Shown here in pieces: positions 5,690 to 7,808 of a stretch of DNA of 7,808 nucleotides. The stretch lies in NCBI GenBank assembly GCA_900553905.1, contig USFL01000064.1, positions 1-7,808 on the forward strand, read 5' to 3'. The stretch is from an uncultured Eubacteriales bacterium (GTDB taxonomy: Bacteria; Bacillota; Clostridia; Christensenellales; Aristaeellaceae). Each line of letters opens with the position of its first letter. Positions within the stretch are counted from its first letter, which is position 1. The notes under the pieces are model-generated. The model made no database searches. It was given only the letters and a program-made list of their open reading frames with translations, and was not told the origin of the DNA. The position numbers and the translations under genes are program-made.

Positions 5690-6475
5690 ATGGCCTGTTT
5701 TTCCTATCACGGAAAATCCATATTCTATGAGGAATGCGGCCAGGGGACGCCGCTGGTTTTTCTGCATGGCAACACGGCTTCCTCAAAGCTGTTTTTGCCC
5801 ATTCTTGCGCTCTACAGCGGGCGATATCGGTGTATCTGTCCGGATTTTCTGGGCAATGGGCGGTCCGACAGGGTGGAGGCGTTTCCCACGGACCTGTGGC
5901 AGGACGAAGGCCGGCAGGCCATCGCGCTTATCCGGCATCTCAACTGCGGCAAAGCCTGTCTGATGGGGACCAGCGGCGGCGCGTGGGCGGCCCTGAACGC
6001 GGCGCTGGAATGTCCGGAGCTGATATGCGCCGTGGTTGCGGACAGCTTTGACGGGCGCACGCTGCACGACGGCTTTGCGGAGGAACTGGCGGCGGAGCGG
6101 GAAACCGCCAAAGCGGACGCGCAGGCGAGGGGTTTTTACGAATGGTGTCAGGGCGAGGACTGGGAGAAGGTCGTCGCGCTCGATACCGAGGCGATGACCC
6201 GATGCGCGCGGGAGAGGCGGCCGCTCTTTCGCAGGCCGCTGGAGGAGATACAGGTGCCTGTTTTGCTGATGGGAAGCACGGAGGACCGCATGTGCCGGAA
6301 AAATCTCGAGGAGGAGTACCGGGCGATGGCCGCCCGGATGCCCGGCGCGTCTGTCCATATGATGAGGCGGGGCGGGCATCCGGCCCTCCTCACCAACGCG
6401 GCGGAGGCGGCGGAAGCGGCGCTTGCATTTCTGGACGCCTGCCGGCAGGCTGAAGACGAGAAAAGGGACGGTTGA
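5690..6475 (+). CDS. Alpha/beta hydrolase
   Basis: The 261-residue protein is a complete, cytoplasmic alpha/beta hydrolase with no signal peptide. The opening strands lead to VFLHGNTASS (23-32), where His-Gly forms the oxyanion-hole motif. CPDFLGNGRSD (50-60) is the conserved loop after strand 4. The nucleophile elbow is GTSGG, with Ser95 as nucleophile. The acid is probably Asp199 in LMGSTEDR (193-200), and the base His230 in RRGGHPALL. A helical cap lies at about 120-185. Substrate cannot be predicted: esterase, lipase-like, C-C hydrolase and haloperoxidase-like members share this layout. Twelve cysteines are present, many for its size. Codon choice includes ATA, TCA and TGT, which the genes just upstream largely avoid. 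It probably shares a transcript with the methyltransferase gene 40 bases upstream and ends before a bidirectional terminator. Confidence 0.9.
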   Translation: MACFSYHGKSIFYEECGQGTPLVFLHGNTASSKLFLPILALYSGRYRCICPDFLGNGRSDRVEAFPTDLWQDEGRQAIALIRHLNCGKACLMGTSGGAWAALNAALECPELICAVVADSFDGRTLHDGFAEELAAERETAKADAQARGFYEWCQGEDWEKVVALDTEAMTRCARERRPLFRRPLEEIQVPVLLMGSTEDRMCRKNLEEEYRAMAARMPGASVHMMRRGGHPALLTNAAEAAEAALAFLDACRQAEDEKRDG

Positions 6476-6535
6476 CCGCTTGCCCGCTTCTTTTGAACCC
6501 CATTCCCTTTGATTTGAAAAGGTCGGATTTCAGAC

Positions 6536-6576
6536 AAAAACCCTTCCGTGGCTGCCGATACCACGGAAGGGTCTTT
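6536..6576. terminator. Bidirectional terminator between convergent genes
   Basis: A perfect 12-bp stem (6540-6551 with 6561-6572) has a 9-base loop. Read on the minus strand it is followed by TTTTTGTCTG, a good T-run, so it mainly terminates the flavoprotein gene, whose stop codon lies 46 bases away. Read on the plus strand it is followed by CTTTGCTTG, a weaker tail that can still terminate the hydrolase transcript. The rest of the 143-base gap between the two genes (6476-6618) shows no ORF or other signal. Confidence 0.88.
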
Positions 6577-6618
6577 GCTTGTATGTTGGGGAATTACGGC
6601 TCGATCAGGCGGCTGAGA

Positions 6619-7808
6619 TCAGTCGTCCGTCGCGGCGTGGGTGCCGGCAAGACGGCCAAACACGCAGAAGTCCACGATCGCGTTGCCGCCCAGACGGTTG
6701 CCGCCATGGATGCCGCCCACGATTTCGCCGGCGCAGTAGAGGCCCTCGATGATGGAGCCGTCAGCGCGCAGGGCGTGGGTTTCGGTGTCGATGCGCACGC
6801 CGCCCATGGTGTGGTGCACGGCGGGCTTGCGCTGATAAGCCACATAATACGGGCCTTCAATGGTTTCGGCCCAGCTCGTGCGGCCGAACTCGTCCACGTC
6901 GCCAGCCTTGGTGTGGGCGTTGAACGCCTCAACCGTCTCGGCCAGCGTATCGGCAGGCACGCCCATCTGCTCGGCCAGACCCTCCAGAGAGGTGTCGATC
7001 ATGTAGCCGTAGAGGTTGTTGTCCAGATAGTATTGCAGAGTCTGCTTGCCCAGGCTGTACACCTCGTTGGGGTCCTCGCAGCTGAAGATGTAGTACACCA
7101 GACCGTCGGGCTGGGCGATCATGGCCTTGGCCATCTCGTCGCGGCGGCCGTCCTCACGCACGAAGCGCTCGCCGTTTTTGTTGATGAAGCAGTTCGCGGA
7201 GGTGATGTCGAAGGTGGCGCCGGTCTGCGGATTGCAGAAGGGCAGCAGCTGAATCTGGTCCATATCCACCAGCTCCGCGCCCACAGCCTCGGCCATGAAG
7301 ATGCCGTCGCCGGTGACGCCGGGCATGTTGGAGGTGGTCAGCGAGGGTCCGAGGTCGGGCCACTTTTCGCCTTCGCAGTACTTCTGGCGCAGCTCCACGT
7401 TGCCCGCGAAGCCGCCGGTCGCCAGGATGACGCCCTTGTTGGCCATGAGGGTCACGGCGTTGCCGTCCCGGCCGACGGCGTTCACGCCGACCACCTTGTC
7501 GCCGTCGGTAATGAGGCTCTTACCGGTGGTATCCATGATGATCTGCACGTTGTCACGGCCGTCGAGGGTATTGGTGAAAGCCTTGATATAGCCCGTGCCG
7601 TTGGGGGTGGTGGCTCCGTGAGTGCGCGGGTAGAGCGAGCCGCCGCCCAAAGTCACGAAGTCATTGAACTCCATGCCCATGCTCTCCAGCCACTCCAGCG
7701 CGGGATAGGCGCCGGCGGTGAGGACCTTGACCAGATCCAGATCGGCGATCTTGTCGCCGCCGTTCCAGGTCTGCAGGGCAAACCAGTTGGCGCTGTCAAA
7801 GAGGGTCT
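6619..7808 (-). CDS. FAD-dependent fumarate-reductase-family flavoprotein (N-terminus outside the window)
   Basis: About 396 codons of the C-terminal part are visible; the frame continues off the right edge, so the methionine at 7680 is internal. Counting from it, NKGVILATGGFAGN (81-94) is the FAD_binding_2 segment after the capping domain. NGERFVREDGRRDEMAKAM (169-187) contains the Arg (179 or 180) matching the catalytic acid of flavocytochrome c fumarate reductase. HHTMGGVRID (289-298) and IHGGNRLGGNAIVDF (324-338) match its other substrate- and FAD-contacting motifs. Such enzymes reduce the C=C bond of an unsaturated carboxylate, often as an anaerobic electron acceptor. Where Fcc3 has a His-Pro motif binding one carboxylate, this protein has QLLPF (144-148), arguing against fumarate itself. 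The FAD dinucleotide-binding N-terminus, and any FMN-binding domain or export signal, lie outside. It is convergent with the hydrolase gene and has its own terminator. Confidence 0.92.
   Translation of the reverse strand, partial: TLFDSANWFALQTWNGGDKIADLDLVKVLTAGAYPALEWLESMGMEFNDFVTLGGGSLYPRTHGATTPNGTGYIKAFTNTLDGRDNVQIIMDTTGKSLITDGDKVVGVNAVGRDGNAVTLMANKGVILATGGFAGNVELRQKYCEGEKWPDLGPSLTTSNMPGVTGDGIFMAEAVGAELVDMDQIQLLPFCNPQTGATFDITSANCFINKNGERFVREDGRRDEMAKAMIAQPDGLVYYIFSCEDPNEVYSLGKQTLQYYLDNNLYGYMIDTSLEGLAEQMGVPADTLAETVEAFNAHTKAGDVDEFGRTSWAETIEGPYYVAYQRKPAVHHTMGGVRIDTETHALRADGSIIEGLYCAGEIVGGIHGGNRLGGNAIVDFCVFGRLAGTHAATDD

Overview
The window is GC-rich bacterial DNA with dense, mostly co-oriented genes, strong AGGAGG-type ribosome binding sites and short gaps. 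A FatA-like acyl-ACP thioesterase, a DUF4349 membrane protein beside an ECF sigma factor, a SIMPL-domain protein, the aminotransferase route to meso-diaminopimelate (DapL plus DapF) and a soluble fumarate-reductase-like flavoprotein all suggest an anaerobic, GC-rich member of the Clostridia, probably gut-associated. The organism is inferred from gene content only; no rRNA or other taxonomic marker is present.

Layout. Positions 1-337 hold the 3' end of an acyl-ACP thioesterase gene. A clear housekeeping promoter (346-374) then starts a three-gene unit: an ECF sigma factor (410-934), a two-pass membrane protein with an extracellular DUF4349 domain (991-2136) and a secreted SIMPL/DUF541 protein (2140-2865). 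A perfect 12-bp hairpin terminator (2879-2912) closes it. The gap between the sigma gene and the DUF4349 gene carries what looks like an ECF-type promoter (939-964), so the unit may be autoregulated. A second unit with its own extended -10 promoter (2915-2943) encodes diaminopimelate epimerase (2974-3813) and LL-diaminopimelate aminotransferase (3832-5055), the last two steps to meso-DAP, and is followed by a hairpin (5063-5093). Next come an ICMT/PEMT-like membrane methyltransferase (5128-5649) and an alpha/beta hydrolase (5690-6475). A terminator that works on both strands (6536-6576) separates these from a convergent minus-strand gene (6619 to the window's right edge) for an FAD-dependent fumarate-reductase-family enzyme whose N-terminus lies outside.

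How the genes work together. The sigma factor, DUF4349 and SIMPL genes look like an envelope-sensing regulon module, with the DUF4349 protein the likely membrane anti-sigma factor or sensor (inference). DapL and DapF act in sequence: DapL forms LL-DAP from tetrahydrodipicolinate, and DapF epimerises it to meso-DAP for peptidoglycan and lysine. The methyltransferase and hydrolase are probably co-transcribed, but no shared pathway is evident. The flavoprotein keeps the catalytic arginine region of fumarate reductases but appears to lack one half of the dicarboxylate-binding site, so its electron acceptor is probably not fumarate.

No tRNA, rRNA, CRISPR array, insertion sequence or riboswitch was seen. 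No gene-free stretch exceeds about 150 bases.
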